From contig CAWJJG010000011.1 in the NCBI GenBank assembly GCA_963843085.1, forward strand, positions 310,001 to 374,000: a stretch of 64,000 nucleotides of DNA, given 5' to 3'. The DNA comes from DASUPK01 sp963843085. Its GTDB lineage: Bacteria; Actinomycetota; Thermoleophilia; Solirubrobacterales; 70-9. A model generated the notes under the pieces. It was not told where the DNA came from and ran no database searches. It saw only the letters and a program-made list of their open reading frames with translations. Below, in pieces: positions 8,079 to 15,606 of this stretch (position 1 is the first letter of the stretch; every line of letters begins with the position of its first letter). Both the position numbers and the translations under genes were made by a program.

Positions 8079-8720
8079 ATGAGCAAGGTGAGAGTGCACA
8101 TCGGGGTCTCGGCGGACGGCTACGTCGCCGGCCCCAACCAGAGCGAGGAGAACCCCCTCGGCGAGGGCGGCGAGGACCTCCATGCGTGGATGCTGGAACT
8201 GAAGGCCTGGCGGGAGCCCCACGGCAGGGAGGGCGGCGTCGTCAATGTCAGCAGCGAGATCCTCGAGGAGGCCAACGCCAACGTCGGCGCCGAGATCATG
8301 GGCCGCGGCAAGTTTGGTCCTCCCGGTGGCGGGCCGTGGCCGGATGACGCCTGGAACGGCTGGTGGGGCGAGGAGCCCCCCTTCCACAAGCCCGTCTTCG
8401 TGGTCACCCACCACGAGCGCGAGCCGCTCACCCTCTCCGACACCACCTTCACATTCGTCACCGAGGGGATCGAGTCGGCGCTCGCCCAGGCGCGGGAAGC
8501 CGCCAGCGGCCAGGACGTCTTCATCGGCGGCGGCGCCTCCGTCATCAACCAGTATCTGGCGGCCGGACTCGTCGACGAGATCGAGCTCTTCGTCTCGCCG
8601 CTGATCCTGGGCGGCGGCGAGCGGCTCTTCGATGGAGTCGGCCCGGATCTCAAGCTCGAACAGCTCCGCGCGGTCGAGGCACCCGGGGTTGCGCACCTCA
8701 AGTACCGCGTCGTGAGGTGA
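8079..8720 (+). CDS. Dihydrofolate reductase / RibD C-terminal family protein
   Basis: 213 aa. The fold of the RibD C-terminal reductases is indicated by VHIGVSADGYVAGPN at the N-terminus, EIMGRGKF in the middle, VFIGGGASVINQYL and ELFVSPLILGGGERLF. NADPH-dependent reduction is known for the superfamily; these stand-alone members are mostly uncharacterised. A small gap separates it from the Nudix gene. A GC-rich hairpin follows the stop. Confidence 0.85.
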   Translation: MSKVRVHIGVSADGYVAGPNQSEENPLGEGGEDLHAWMLELKAWREPHGREGGVVNVSSEILEEANANVGAEIMGRGKFGPPGGGPWPDDAWNGWWGEEPPFHKPVFVVTHHEREPLTLSDTTFTFVTEGIESALAQAREAASGQDVFIGGGASVINQYLAAGLVDEIELFVSPLILGGGERLFDGVGPDLKLEQLRAVEAPGVAHLKYRVVR

Positions 8721-8725
8721 GGACG

Positions 8726-8749
8726 GCGGCCGGTCGGCGGGCCGGCCGC
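8726..8749. terminator. Hairpin between convergent genes
   Basis: Perfect 8-nt arms GCGGCCGG/CCGGCCGC around an 8-nt loop, placed between the convergent stops at 8720 and 8764. It could serve both strands. There is no clear U-tract. Confidence 0.45.
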
Positions 8750-8763
8750 TGTCCCGCCGAAAT

Positions 8764-9609
8764 TCAGACGTCCCTCTCGATCGGCACGTCCACGAGGTTC
8801 CCCCACTCGGTCCAGGACCCGTCGTAGTTCTTGACGTCGCCCAGCCCGAGCAGCTCGTGGAGCACGAACCAGGTATGCGCCGAGCGCTCGCCGATCCGGC
8901 AGTAGGCGATGATCGGTTCGTCGCCGGCGATCACGCCCTTGGCCTCGTACAGCTCACGCAGCTCGTCCGCCGGCCTGAAGGTGCCGTCCTCGCTCACCGC
9001 CTGGGCCCAGGGAACGGAGGCCGCACCCGGGATGTGCCCGCCGCGCTGCGCGCCCTCCTGCTCGTAGCCGGCCATCGCGATCAGCTCTCCGGAGTACTCC
9101 TGCGGGCTTCGGACGTCGACGAGTCGCGTGTCTGAGTCCAGCGCCGAGAGCACCTCGTCGCGCATCGCCCTGATCGACGGATCTCCGGCCTTCGCCTCGA
9201 AGGTGGTCACCGGGTGAGCCGAGGGGTCGGCGCTGGTCGGCCGGCCCTCGGCTATCCACTTCTCGCGCGGGCCGTTCACCAGCCGGACCCGCTCGTGCCC
9301 GTAGTAGCGGAAGTACCAGTACGTGTACGCAGCGAACCAGTTGTTCCGGTCGCCGTAGAGCACCACCGTGTGGTCGTTCGAGATCCCCCTGCCGCCCATC
9401 AGCGTTCCGAAGTCATCCGCTCCGAGGAAGTCGCGCTTCACCGGGTCCTGCAGGTCCCTCCTCCAATCGAATCCGATCGCGCCGGGAATGTGGGCCTCGG
9501 CGTAGAGAGCGGGGTTCTCGTCCACCTCGGCGATCCGGATCTCGTCGTCGTCGAGGTGCTCCGCGAGCCAATCGGTCTCCACGAGCACGTCCTTCGCGTA
9601 ATCGGCCAT
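8764..9609 (-). CDS. sseA: Sulfurtransferase (thiosulfate/3-mercaptopyruvate type)
   Basis: 281 aa, two rhodanese domains in tandem. The first begins at LVETDWLAEHL and has GFDWRRDLQDP; it lacks a catalytic cysteine. The second has VDVRSPQEYSG and the active loop AYCRIGERSA, whose cysteine carries the persulfide. The loop sequence C-R-I-G-E-R is closer to thiosulfate sulfurtransferases of actinobacteria than to CGSGVT-type mercaptopyruvate enzymes. The gene is divergent from the membrane protein gene at 9705. Confidence 0.88.
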   Translation of the reverse strand: MADYAKDVLVETDWLAEHLDDDEIRIAEVDENPALYAEAHIPGAIGFDWRRDLQDPVKRDFLGADDFGTLMGGRGISNDHTVVLYGDRNNWFAAYTYWYFRYYGHERVRLVNGPREKWIAEGRPTSADPSAHPVTTFEAKAGDPSIRAMRDEVLSALDSDTRLVDVRSPQEYSGELIAMAGYEQEGAQRGGHIPGAASVPWAQAVSEDGTFRPADELRELYEAKGVIAGDEPIIAYCRIGERSAHTWFVLHELLGLGDVKNYDGSWTEWGNLVDVPIERDV

Positions 9610-9704
9610 CGCATGCCTCTCTCGGTACCGACTGGTTGCCTGGCCCCTGGGTTGACCTTAACCGGCCCGCGACGGCCTGGCCGGCGGTATCGTTGTTATT
9701 GGGT

Positions 9705-10187
9705 ATGACAGAGCGGAGCAAGGCGTCCGGCTCGGAGTCCCGCGCGACCCGCGGCACGGCTCCCAGCGCGGCGAACATCAAGGATCTCGAGAAGTTCGAG
9801 CCGTCCGAGGAGGCGAAGCGGCATCAGCCCTCGGACGTCGACGCGATGGGCCAGGACAAGCGCCGGCAGGTCGTCGGCCATTCCTACGGTCCCTCGCGGC
9901 GCAGTCAGATCATGTTCTTCGTCGCCGTGGCGGCGGTCGCCGTCGTCGTCATCGGCGGATGGCTCGTCCTGGTCGGACTGTTCGACAAGGCCCCCACCCA
10001 CGTGAAGGACGCCGCTCCCTGGTCCACCACCCCGACGACGGCTCAGCTCGCGGCGGAGCAGAGCGCGAGGCCCGTCTCTCCAAGGACCCCATGCGGGGAG
10101 CCCGGCAACGTGTATCCGGTTCCCCCACAGAGTCCCTGCGCCCCGCCCAACAAGGCAAACGCGTTCCAGGGCTCAGGCGGACAGTAG
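9705..10187 (+). CDS. Single-pass membrane protein with proline-rich exterior
   Basis: 160 aa from ATG 9705. A charged cytoplasmic N-terminus (about 1-65) precedes one transmembrane helix rich in valine (IMFFVAVAAVAVVVIGGWLV, about 69-88). A proline-rich exported tail follows with two cysteines in short repeats (RTPCGEPGNVYP, QSPCAPPNKANA) that may form a disulfide. No family recognised. An in-frame ATG at 9636 lies inside the divergent promoter region and is less likely. The 3' end overlaps the convergent NAD-binding gene by 15 nt. Confidence 0.65.
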   Translation: MTERSKASGSESRATRGTAPSAANIKDLEKFEPSEEAKRHQPSDVDAMGQDKRRQVVGHSYGPSRRSQIMFFVAVAAVAVVVIGGWLVLVGLFDKAPTHVKDAAPWSTTPTTAQLAAEQSARPVSPRTPCGEPGNVYPVPPQSPCAPPNKANAFQGSGGQ

Positions 10188-10661
10188 GTCCCCCACAGAC
10201 TCGGCCGAGCCCGTCGCCCAACCGGGCTCGTCGCGGGCGGCCGTGAGCAGGGCGACTGGGATTCGCCACCTCTCCCCCGCGCGCTCGACGATCCCTCGTC
10301 CGGTCGCGAGGAGCTCGGAGTCGACCGTGCCGGCGCTCTCGTAGGCGAAGCCGCGCACGGGGCTGTCGACGAGCTTCTCGAGGAGCCGCTCGAGCCGCGG
10401 CCCGTGGATCGCAGTTAGGTCCTCCTCGTCCCCAGCCGCCGAGCCGAGCAGCCAGACCACCACGGCGATGTCGCCGCAGAGATCGAGCACGGTCCCGGGT
10501 CTGGCGGGGTCCGCCTCTGCGGCCTCGAACCCCGCCGCCTCGATCGCCTCGCGGCCGTCACGGCGCCGGCTCGTCCCCCGCACCAGCCAGCCGCGCCTGG
10601 CGAGCTCGGAGCCGAGCTCCCGGCCGCGGCAGCCGCAGCCGACGATCAGGGCCCTCGCCAA
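10173..10661 (-). CDS. NAD(P)-binding Rossmann-fold protein
   Basis: 162 aa. The N-terminus ALIVGCGCRGRELGSELARRG is a dinucleotide-binding turn, followed by a strand carrying basic residues (GTSRR), which suggests NADP preference. The rest resembles a shortened NAD-dependent epimerase (FAYESAGTVD block) without an obvious catalytic Tyr-Lys pair. Function unknown. It follows the 104-aa membrane protein gene by 3 nt in the same direction. Confidence 0.65.
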   Translation of the reverse strand: MARALIVGCGCRGRELGSELARRGWLVRGTSRRRDGREAIEAAGFEAAEADPARPGTVLDLCGDIAVVVWLLGSAAGDEEDLTAIHGPRLERLLEKLVDSPVRGFAYESAGTVDSELLATGRGIVERAGERWRIPVALLTAARDEPGWATGSAESVGDLLSA

Positions 10662-10664
10662 CCG

Positions 10665-10979
10665 CTACTCGTCTCCCGTCCCGCCGCCCTGCGCGAACGG
10701 CCCCCGCCCCCTCGCGCGCATGGCCTGGTCCTCCTGAGCCTGCCGCTGAACGTCGGCCTCGGTGATCTCCTTCGCCCCCCGCTTTCGCCGCAGAGCGTTC
10801 TGGGCCTCGATCATCTGGCGCACGTCGTCGACCTCGTTCTGGGCCTCGACCTCGGGCGAGCGCGTCGGCTTCCAGTCGAGGAAGTCGGCAGCGCGATTCC
10901 CCTCGAACAGGCGCGCGAGCGCGACCATGATGAGGAAGAGCAGGACGAGAAGCCCGAGGGTGAGGGCTATGAGGACCAT
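10665..10979 (-). CDS. Small membrane protein with N-terminal anchor
   Basis: 104 aa. One leucine-rich N-terminal helix (about 3-24) is followed by a soluble, charged, probably coiled tail (DDVRQMIEAQNALRRKRG). No recognised family. It is in tandem with the Rossmann-fold gene and divergent from the thiolase gene, about 30 nt apart, so both promoters must lie in a very short space. Confidence 0.6.
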   Translation of the reverse strand: MVLIALTLGLLVLLFLIMVALARLFEGNRAADFLDWKPTRSPEVEAQNEVDDVRQMIEAQNALRRKRGAKEITEADVQRQAQEDQAMRARGRGPFAQGGGTGDE

Positions 10980-11009
10980 CTCCCACCGTTGAGGCTACAG
11001 TCATCCGCT

Positions 11010-12217
11010 GTGCCCGAGGCTTTCATCATCGACGCGGTCCGCACGCCGATGGGCGCCTACCGCGGAGGGCTCTCCGGGATCCGGCCCGACGACCTCGCCG
11101 CCCACGTGATCTCGGCTGCGGTCGAGCGCACCGAACCTCGATCCCGGCCGAATCGACGACGTCTTCATGGGCGCCGCCAACCAGTCGGGCGAGGACAACC
11201 GCGACGTCGCGCGGATGGGCGCGCTGCTCGCTGGGTTGCCGGTCGACGTCCCGGGAGTCACCGTCAACCGCCTCTGCGCCTCGGGCCTCGAGGCCGTCAA
11301 CCAGGCCTCACGCGCGCTGCGTCTCGGAGAGGGGGATCTCTATCTCGCCGGCGGGGTGGAGTCGATGAGTCGAGCGCCCTGGGTCCTGCCCAAGCCCGAG
11401 ACGGGTCTGCCGCGCGGCGAGCAGACGCTCTACGACACCACCCTCGGCTGGCGCATGATCAATCCGAAGATGGCGGAGCGCTACTCGACCGAATCGATGG
11501 GCGAGACCGGTGAGAACGTCGCCGAGAAATACGCGGATCTCGCGCGAGGAGCAGGACCGGTTCGCGCTGCAGAGCCACCAGCGCGCCGTCACGGCCCAGG
11601 AGGAGGGCCGATTCGACGAGCAGATCGCGGCGATCGAGGTGCCTCCCAAGAGCCGCCGCGACGAGCCGACGACGATGACCGTGGATGAGGGCCCGCGGGC
11701 CGACACCTCCACGGAGAAGCTCGCGAAGCTGAAGCCGGCATTTCGCGAGGGCGGCACCGTGACCGCCGGCAATGCGTCGACGCTCAACGACGGCGCCGCC
11801 TGCCTGGTGCTCGCCGGCGAGAAGATGGCCCAGGAGCTCGGGCGAGACCCGCTCGCCCGGGTGGTCTCGATCGGAGTGGCGGGGGTCGATCCGGCCTACA
11901 TGGGGATCGGTCCGATGGTGGCCATCCCGAAGGCGCTCGAGCGCGCCGGTCTCGAGCTCGACCAGATCGACCTGATCGAGCTGAACGAAGCCTTCGCCTC
12001 ACAGGTGCTGGCGTGCGCCGATGGGCTCGGCATCGACGAGGAGCGCCTGAACGTCAACGGCGGCGCGATCGCTCTTGGACACCCGCTCGGTTGCTCAGGC
12101 GCGCGGCTGATGACGAACCTGGTCTGGGAGCTCCGCCGGCGAGGCGGGCGCTACGGGATCGCGACGCTCTGCGTCGGGGTCGGAATGGGCGTAGCGACGG
12201 TGGTGGAGGCCCTTTAG
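11010..12217 (+). pseudogene. Thiolase (acetyl-CoA acyltransferase) with two +1 frameshifts
   Basis: Reading from GTG 11010, thiolase sequence runs in three successive frames. One extra base lies near 11131 (CACCGAACCTCG for ACGAACCTCG) and another near 11534 (GCGGATCTCG for GCGATCTCG). Removing both gives about 401 aa, full family length. All catalytic parts are present: nucleophile Cys in NRLCASGLEAV, NGGAIALGHPLG, and the base Cys in CVGVGMG. The intact enzyme would perform beta-ketothiolysis or acetoacetyl-CoA formation. Either the gene is a recent pseudogene or both indels are sequencing errors in short homopolymers. Its 3' end has a second copy at 13213-13260. Confidence 0.85.
12170..12217 (+). 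repeat. Thiolase 3' end, copy 1 (putative att-site repeat)
   Basis: The 16 final codons of the thiolase (C-V-G-V-G-M-G-V-A-T-V-V-E-A-L-stop). A direct repeat sits at 13213-13260: 39 of 48 bases match, the first 14 (TGCGTCGGGGTCGG) without mismatch. Seven of the nine differences are at third codon positions and the other two are both in the Met/Gln codon. Both copies therefore seem to have evolved as coding sequence. Confidence 0.7.
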
Positions 12218-12262
12218 CAACCCCACTTCCGATCCGGGGCACCGACGCGTATACCCGTGGCA

Positions 12263-12382
12263 ATGCGCCTCGACGGCTACATCCGAGTCAGCAGGGCCAA
12301 CGCTCAAATCGGGGAGAGCTTCATAAGCCCTGGGGTACAGATTGAGCGATGGGTCGCGATTCGAGATGGGGTGGAGTGCTAA
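12263..12382 (+). pseudogene. N-terminal stub of a serine recombinase
   Basis: A 39-codon frame starts MRLDGYIRVSRANAQ and continues GESFISPGVQIERW. This is the opening of resolvase/integrase-family serine recombinases, with the catalytic serine at residue 10 in YIRVS and the typical ESFISPxxQ segment. The frame ends at TAA 12380-12382, and no continuation of the catalytic domain or of a large C-terminal domain was found downstream. It lies 45 nt after the thiolase stop, the usual place for an integrase next to its attachment site. Confidence 0.75.
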
Positions 12383-12385
12383 CTC

Positions 12386-12398
12386 CCATGCAAAGCAG
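12386..12398 (+). repeat. 13-bp direct repeat, left copy
   Basis: CCATGCAAAGCAG recurs exactly at 13164-13176. The two copies flank the secreted-protein gene at 12423-13043. The left copy also contributes to a hairpin (AAAGCAG-GACCG-CTGCTTT, 12392-12410) just past the 3' end of that gene, which could terminate it. Confidence 0.55.
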
Positions 12399-12422
12399 GA
12401 CCGCTGCTTTCGTCCAAAGAGG

Positions 12423-13043
12423 CTATCCCTGAAAGCAGACCGGCAGCGACTTCTTGATGTAGGGAGGGTTGCTGTATGGGCTGGGGCGACAGGGGGTCGC
12501 GGAGTAGGGGACCGGCCCGCCGCTCGTGCAGTTGTGCAAGCCCCAACCGGGCAAGCTGTAATCGAGGACCGAGACCGAGCCGTCCACCCGCATCTGCTTC
12601 CTCACCCCGGGCTTCTTCTTGAGCACCTTGCCAGTCGCGGTGGCGTTGATGCTGCCGGGTGCGTACCCAGTGTCGATTGGACCTGAGTCCGTCCACGAGT
12701 CCGTGTAGGTGAAGCTTCCCTTCCTCAGCTTGATGAGGTTGTAGTCGGGCGTGCCACGGATGTATGAGCCGGTGCCGGCAAAGGCGCCCTCGGGCAGATC
12801 GGGCCGCTGAGTCACCGGCGGATTGCAGCTAACCGAGACCGTGGCGTCATAATCGGCTTGGCGCGGCGTGTAGCGCCCATGCCGTTTGTTGTTCTTGTAC
12901 AAGACAGAAACGGAAATTCTGGACGGAGCCCCGGGTGCAAGGTACGAGTCGAACCAGTACCTGCGACTGGCGGCCTGCGCGGTGGGAGCGACCAGGGCCG
13001 CGACGAAGAGCGAGGCGAGCGCGATGGATAGTGGGCGTCTCAT
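12423..13043 (-). CDS. Secreted protein of unknown function
   Basis: 206 aa from the ATG at 13041-13043, chosen because GGAG sits 8 nt upstream and because it opens a clear signal peptide (MRRPLSIALASLFVAALVAP, cleaved near AQA-AS). The mature part is beta-rich, with YKNNKRHGRYTPRQADYDA and cysteines in VSVSCNPP, LHNCTSGG, ATPCRP and LPVCFQG. No known family. It is the only complete gene between the two thiolase 3'-end copies and is bracketed by 13-bp direct repeats, so it may be cargo of the decayed element or a later insertion. Confidence 0.7.
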   Translation of the reverse strand: MRRPLSIALASLFVAALVAPTAQAASRRYWFDSYLAPGAPSRISVSVLYKNNKRHGRYTPRQADYDATVSVSCNPPVTQRPDLPEGAFAGTGSYIRGTPDYNLIKLRKGSFTYTDSWTDSGPIDTGYAPGSINATATGKVLKKKPGVRKQMRVDGSVSVLDYSLPGWGLHNCTSGGPVPYSATPCRPSPYSNPPYIKKSLPVCFQG

Positions 13044-13163
13044 TTGGTCGTCTCCACGCCCCAGGCTCCCACTCCCGCTTGAACCCAGCATCGGTGTCCC
13101 CACTCGGTCTGGAGTCCGTGCAGAACACCTAGGCGTGCCCAGTCGAGCAGGCACTATTGCTTT

Positions 13164-13176
13164 CCATGCAAAGCAG
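13164..13176 (+). repeat. 13-bp direct repeat, right copy
   Basis: Exact second copy of CCATGCAAAGCAG (12386-12398). Here it is part of TGCTTT-CCATGC-AAAGCA (13158-13175), a short inverted repeat about 115 nt upstream of the secreted-protein start codon. Confidence 0.55.
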
Positions 13177-13212
13177 CCATTTCGCATCCCGTTCCATGTC
13201 CGCCCACCAGCG

Positions 13213-13260
13213 TGCGTCGGGGTCGGCCAGGGCGTCGCGACCGTCGTCGAAGCCCTGTAG
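13213..13260 (+). repeat. Thiolase 3' end, copy 2 (displaced tail)
   Basis: Encodes C-V-G-V-G-Q-G-V-A-T-V-V-E-A-L-stop with no thiolase sequence before it, so it is an orphan tail. It has Gln where copy 1 has Met; Gln is the usual residue in this family. This suggests the orphan is the original host gene end and copy 1 came with the element. The stop codon abuts the convergent gene ending at 13261. Confidence 0.65.
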
Positions 13261-13872
13261 CTACTTGGTGTACTGAATCGACGAGAGGACGACCTGCCCG
13301 AGCTGCAGGTCGCCCTGGCAGCGCGGGTCGCGGACGACGATCTCGGTGAGGTAGGCGTACTTCTTGCCGGTGCCGACGCTGAGCAGCACCCTGATCGGGT
13401 TGCCCTTCTGATCCTTCAGGCTGAGGGCGTCCGTGGTGGTCGGGATCCCGCCAACAGGGGAATCCGGCGCGGACAGCACCTTGGCGTTCCCGAAGGAGCG
13501 CTTCAGGACTGCGAGCGAGTTGGTCCGCAGGCTCTTGGCCTGGCCCTTTCCCTGTGGAGCGGAGAGGGTCATGGCGAGGCACCGGTCGTGGCTCTGCAGG
13601 GCGATCACTCCGCCATGCTTCGAGTCCTTCCAGTTGGCCGGACGGCGGACGGAGATGCCCTTGGCCGCCACCACCACCGTGTGCTTCAGGAACTTGTCCT
13701 GGAGATTGGAAGCCTGCTTGGCGGTGTTGACGGCGGAATGGTCTCCGCCATCGCCGCCCGCGAAGATCAGGACGAGCCCACCGATCAGGGCGGCCGCGAT
13801 CAGGACGACCCCCACCGCGACGCTTCGCCTGCCCCAGAGCTCGCCCGGCCTCTGCAGCCGAGCCCGGCGCAT
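13261..13872 (-). CDS. Membrane-anchored extracytoplasmic protein
   Basis: 203 aa. A basic N-terminus, then one transmembrane helix (VAVGVVLIAAALIGGLVLIF, about 18-37), then an exported domain with ISVRRPANWKD and a paired CLAMTLS...RDPRCQGD that may form a disulfide. The pattern resembles PsbP/Mog1-like extracytoplasmic domains of actinobacteria, but this is not certain. Upstream, a lysine- and serine-rich frame stays open for about 60 codons without ATG, GTG or TTG, so the ATG at 13870-13872 is kept as the start. Confidence 0.6.
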   Translation of the reverse strand: MRRARLQRPGELWGRRSVAVGVVLIAAALIGGLVLIFAGGDGGDHSAVNTAKQASNLQDKFLKHTVVVAAKGISVRRPANWKDSKHGGVIALQSHDRCLAMTLSAPQGKGQAKSLRTNSLAVLKRSFGNAKVLSAPDSPVGGIPTTTDALSLKDQKGNPIRVLLSVGTGKKYAYLTEIVVRDPRCQGDLQLGQVVLSSIQYTK

Positions 13873-13976
13873 GGACGTGCCCTGCGCCGGGGGACCGGCG
13901 GTTGATCCGGTGTCGCCGCCCTTCCGGCTCGCCTCACGCTTCGAGGCAGCCTCGCGGCGTTCTGCCTCCGTACGCG

Positions 13977-14010
13977 AAGAAGCCGAGCGCTTTCGGGCGC
14001 TCGGCTTCTT
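13977..14010. terminator. Intrinsic terminator
   Basis: Perfect 14-bp stem AAGAAGCCGAGCGC/GCGCTCGGCTTCTT around loop TTTCGG, with T/C-rich arms that give a U-rich tract on either strand. It lies 62 nt beyond the stop of the LAFTG surface protein (minus strand), whose transcript it should end, and upstream of the gene at 13261-13872. Confidence 0.75.
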
Positions 14011-14071
14011 CTCGCTGCTGCGACGGCGCGGCGGGGGACGCCCTTTGGCGTCCCCCTTGCCGCTTCCGTCG

Positions 14072-15397
14072 CTAGACCGTCTGGCGATGACGCCGCCCGG
14101 CCGTGGTCAGGGCGAGCCCACCGAGGACCAGCGCGCCGCCGACCAGAGCGAGGGCGAGCAGGTCCGCGCCGGTGAAGGCCAGCTGGCCGTTACCGGACGC
14201 GGCCGAGCCGGCCGCCGAGCCGTTGCCGGCTCCACCACCGTTGCCGCCGCCGCCGTTACCACTGTTGTTGCCACCCTTGCCGCCGGCACCCTTGGTGCCG
14301 CCGTTGTTACCCGGGTTGCCGGGCGGGGTGGTCGTGCCACCGCCGGGGGCCACAGCGTGGCTCTCCGGACCGGCGGCTGCCACCTTCAGCAGAGCGGAGT
14401 CACCCGTGATGAGCGCGAAGACGTCAAGCGCGTCGCGCACACCGTAGGGGGCACCGGTCTGACTGCCGTTGGTGTCATCCGCATTGCACACCGTGCTCAG
14501 CAACGGGCTGAGGGCGGTGAAATTGGTGTTCGCCGTGCCATCCGCACAACCGGCGGCTGGAAGCGGCAGACCCGAACCGGCGAGATTCACGACGGTCGAG
14601 TCCTGATGCACCGTGTTCGAGCCCGAGTTGCAGGCCGAGCTGTCGGAGTTGCCCTGCAGGGCATCCGCGGTCAGCGGACCGACGTTGGCCCCCGCGACGC
14701 TCGAGTCGCCATGCGCCGTCTGACAGCTTCCGTCGCTCGAGATGTTGCCGTTCGAGGTCAGGACGTCAGCGTTGACGCCAGTGGGACCACCGATATGCGC
14801 GCCCACGCCCTCGAACGAGTTCGTCGACGAGTTACCGGTGCTCGATGAATGCATGCCCAGAACCGTCAGGCACAGGTTGCTGCTCGACGCCGAGCAGATC
14901 TGGTCGAGACCATCCTGCAACGGCTGGAGCGGGCCGTCATTCGACTGACCCGGATCGCTGGTCACCTGGATGATCGGCGATCCCAGCAGGTAGAGAAGCG
15001 TGACGCGACCGTGGTAGGTGCCGTCACTGCTCTGCTGGCCTCGGGAGTCGCCCGCGATGACGTCCTCGCTGCCCTGGGTGGGGTCACCCGGAAGCGGGTT
15101 CGTCGTCCCTGGGGTCAGATCGACCGTCGCGTCGCTCCCCTGACCGTGCGGGTCAGTGCCATGCAGGGGCGGCGTGTACGACGGCGGAGTTCCGGAGTCG
15201 GGAGTAGCAGTGGCTCCGCCCGACGCAGCTCCGCCCGAACCAGCGTTACCGCCGAGCAGGTTGTGGAGCAGGTCATTCACTGGGTTCGCGGACGCCAGTG
15301 TGGGAACTGCCACCACGGCGACCGAGACAGCGGCTGCAACAACGGCCACCGTCCTACGTCTCCTTCTACGAAGCTTCTTTCTGCGCTGCCTATACAT
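14072..15397 (-). CDS. Secreted Gly/Ser/Asn-rich surface protein with LAFTG sorting-like tail
   Basis: 441 aa. The ATG at 15395-15397 is chosen because GAGGAGG lies 5 nt upstream. A strongly basic n-region (YRQRRKKLRRRRRR) leads into a signal helix ending at LASA. The body is low in charge, rich in Ser, Asn, Gly and Asp, with regularly spaced cysteines. A Gly/Asn-rich linker (about 360-405) precedes LAFTG, a hydrophobic helix (LLALALVGGALVLGGLALT) and a basic end (GRRHRQTV). This is the layout of sortase substrates. No sortase gene is in the window. Probably a wall- or membrane-anchored structural protein. Confidence 0.7.
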   Translation of the reverse strand: MYRQRRKKLRRRRRRTVAVVAAAVSVAVVAVPTLASANPVNDLLHNLLGGNAGSGGAASGGATATPDSGTPPSYTPPLHGTDPHGQGSDATVDLTPGTTNPLPGDPTQGSEDVIAGDSRGQQSSDGTYHGRVTLLYLLGSPIIQVTSDPGQSNDGPLQPLQDGLDQICSASSSNLCLTVLGMHSSSTGNSSTNSFEGVGAHIGGPTGVNADVLTSNGNISSDGSCQTAHGDSSVAGANVGPLTADALQGNSDSSACNSGSNTVHQDSTVVNLAGSGLPLPAAGCADGTANTNFTALSPLLSTVCNADDTNGSQTGAPYGVRDALDVFALITGDSALLKVAAAGPESHAVAPGGGTTTPPGNPGNNGGTKGAGGKGGNNSGNGGGGNGGGAGNGSAAGSAASGNGQLAFTGADLLALALVGGALVLGGLALTTAGRRHRQTV

Positions 15398-15606
15398 CGA
15401 CGCCTCCTCGATTGAACGCAAGAACCTCTGCGTTGGTCGCACTACATACCCATCCCGTTCGCCGCCTCCGGATCCCCCCGGATAGAGGAGCGGTTTGCGA
15501 ATACATCCGCCTTGCTACGGCGACTGATGCATACCTAGTTTTAGCGCACAGAAACGCCGTCTCCGCCAGTCACGTTGCGCGGCGGCCTCCGATAGCCTCG
15601 TTTCAC

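Noticed and set aside
11000..13300. Prophage or full integrative element
   Set aside because: Only a recombinase stub, repeats and one secreted-protein gene remain; no structural, replication or transfer genes.
13873..14071. N-terminal extension of the gene at 13261-13872
   Set aside because: Frame is open and Lys/Ser-rich but has no ATG, GTG or TTG, and it contains a perfect terminator hairpin.
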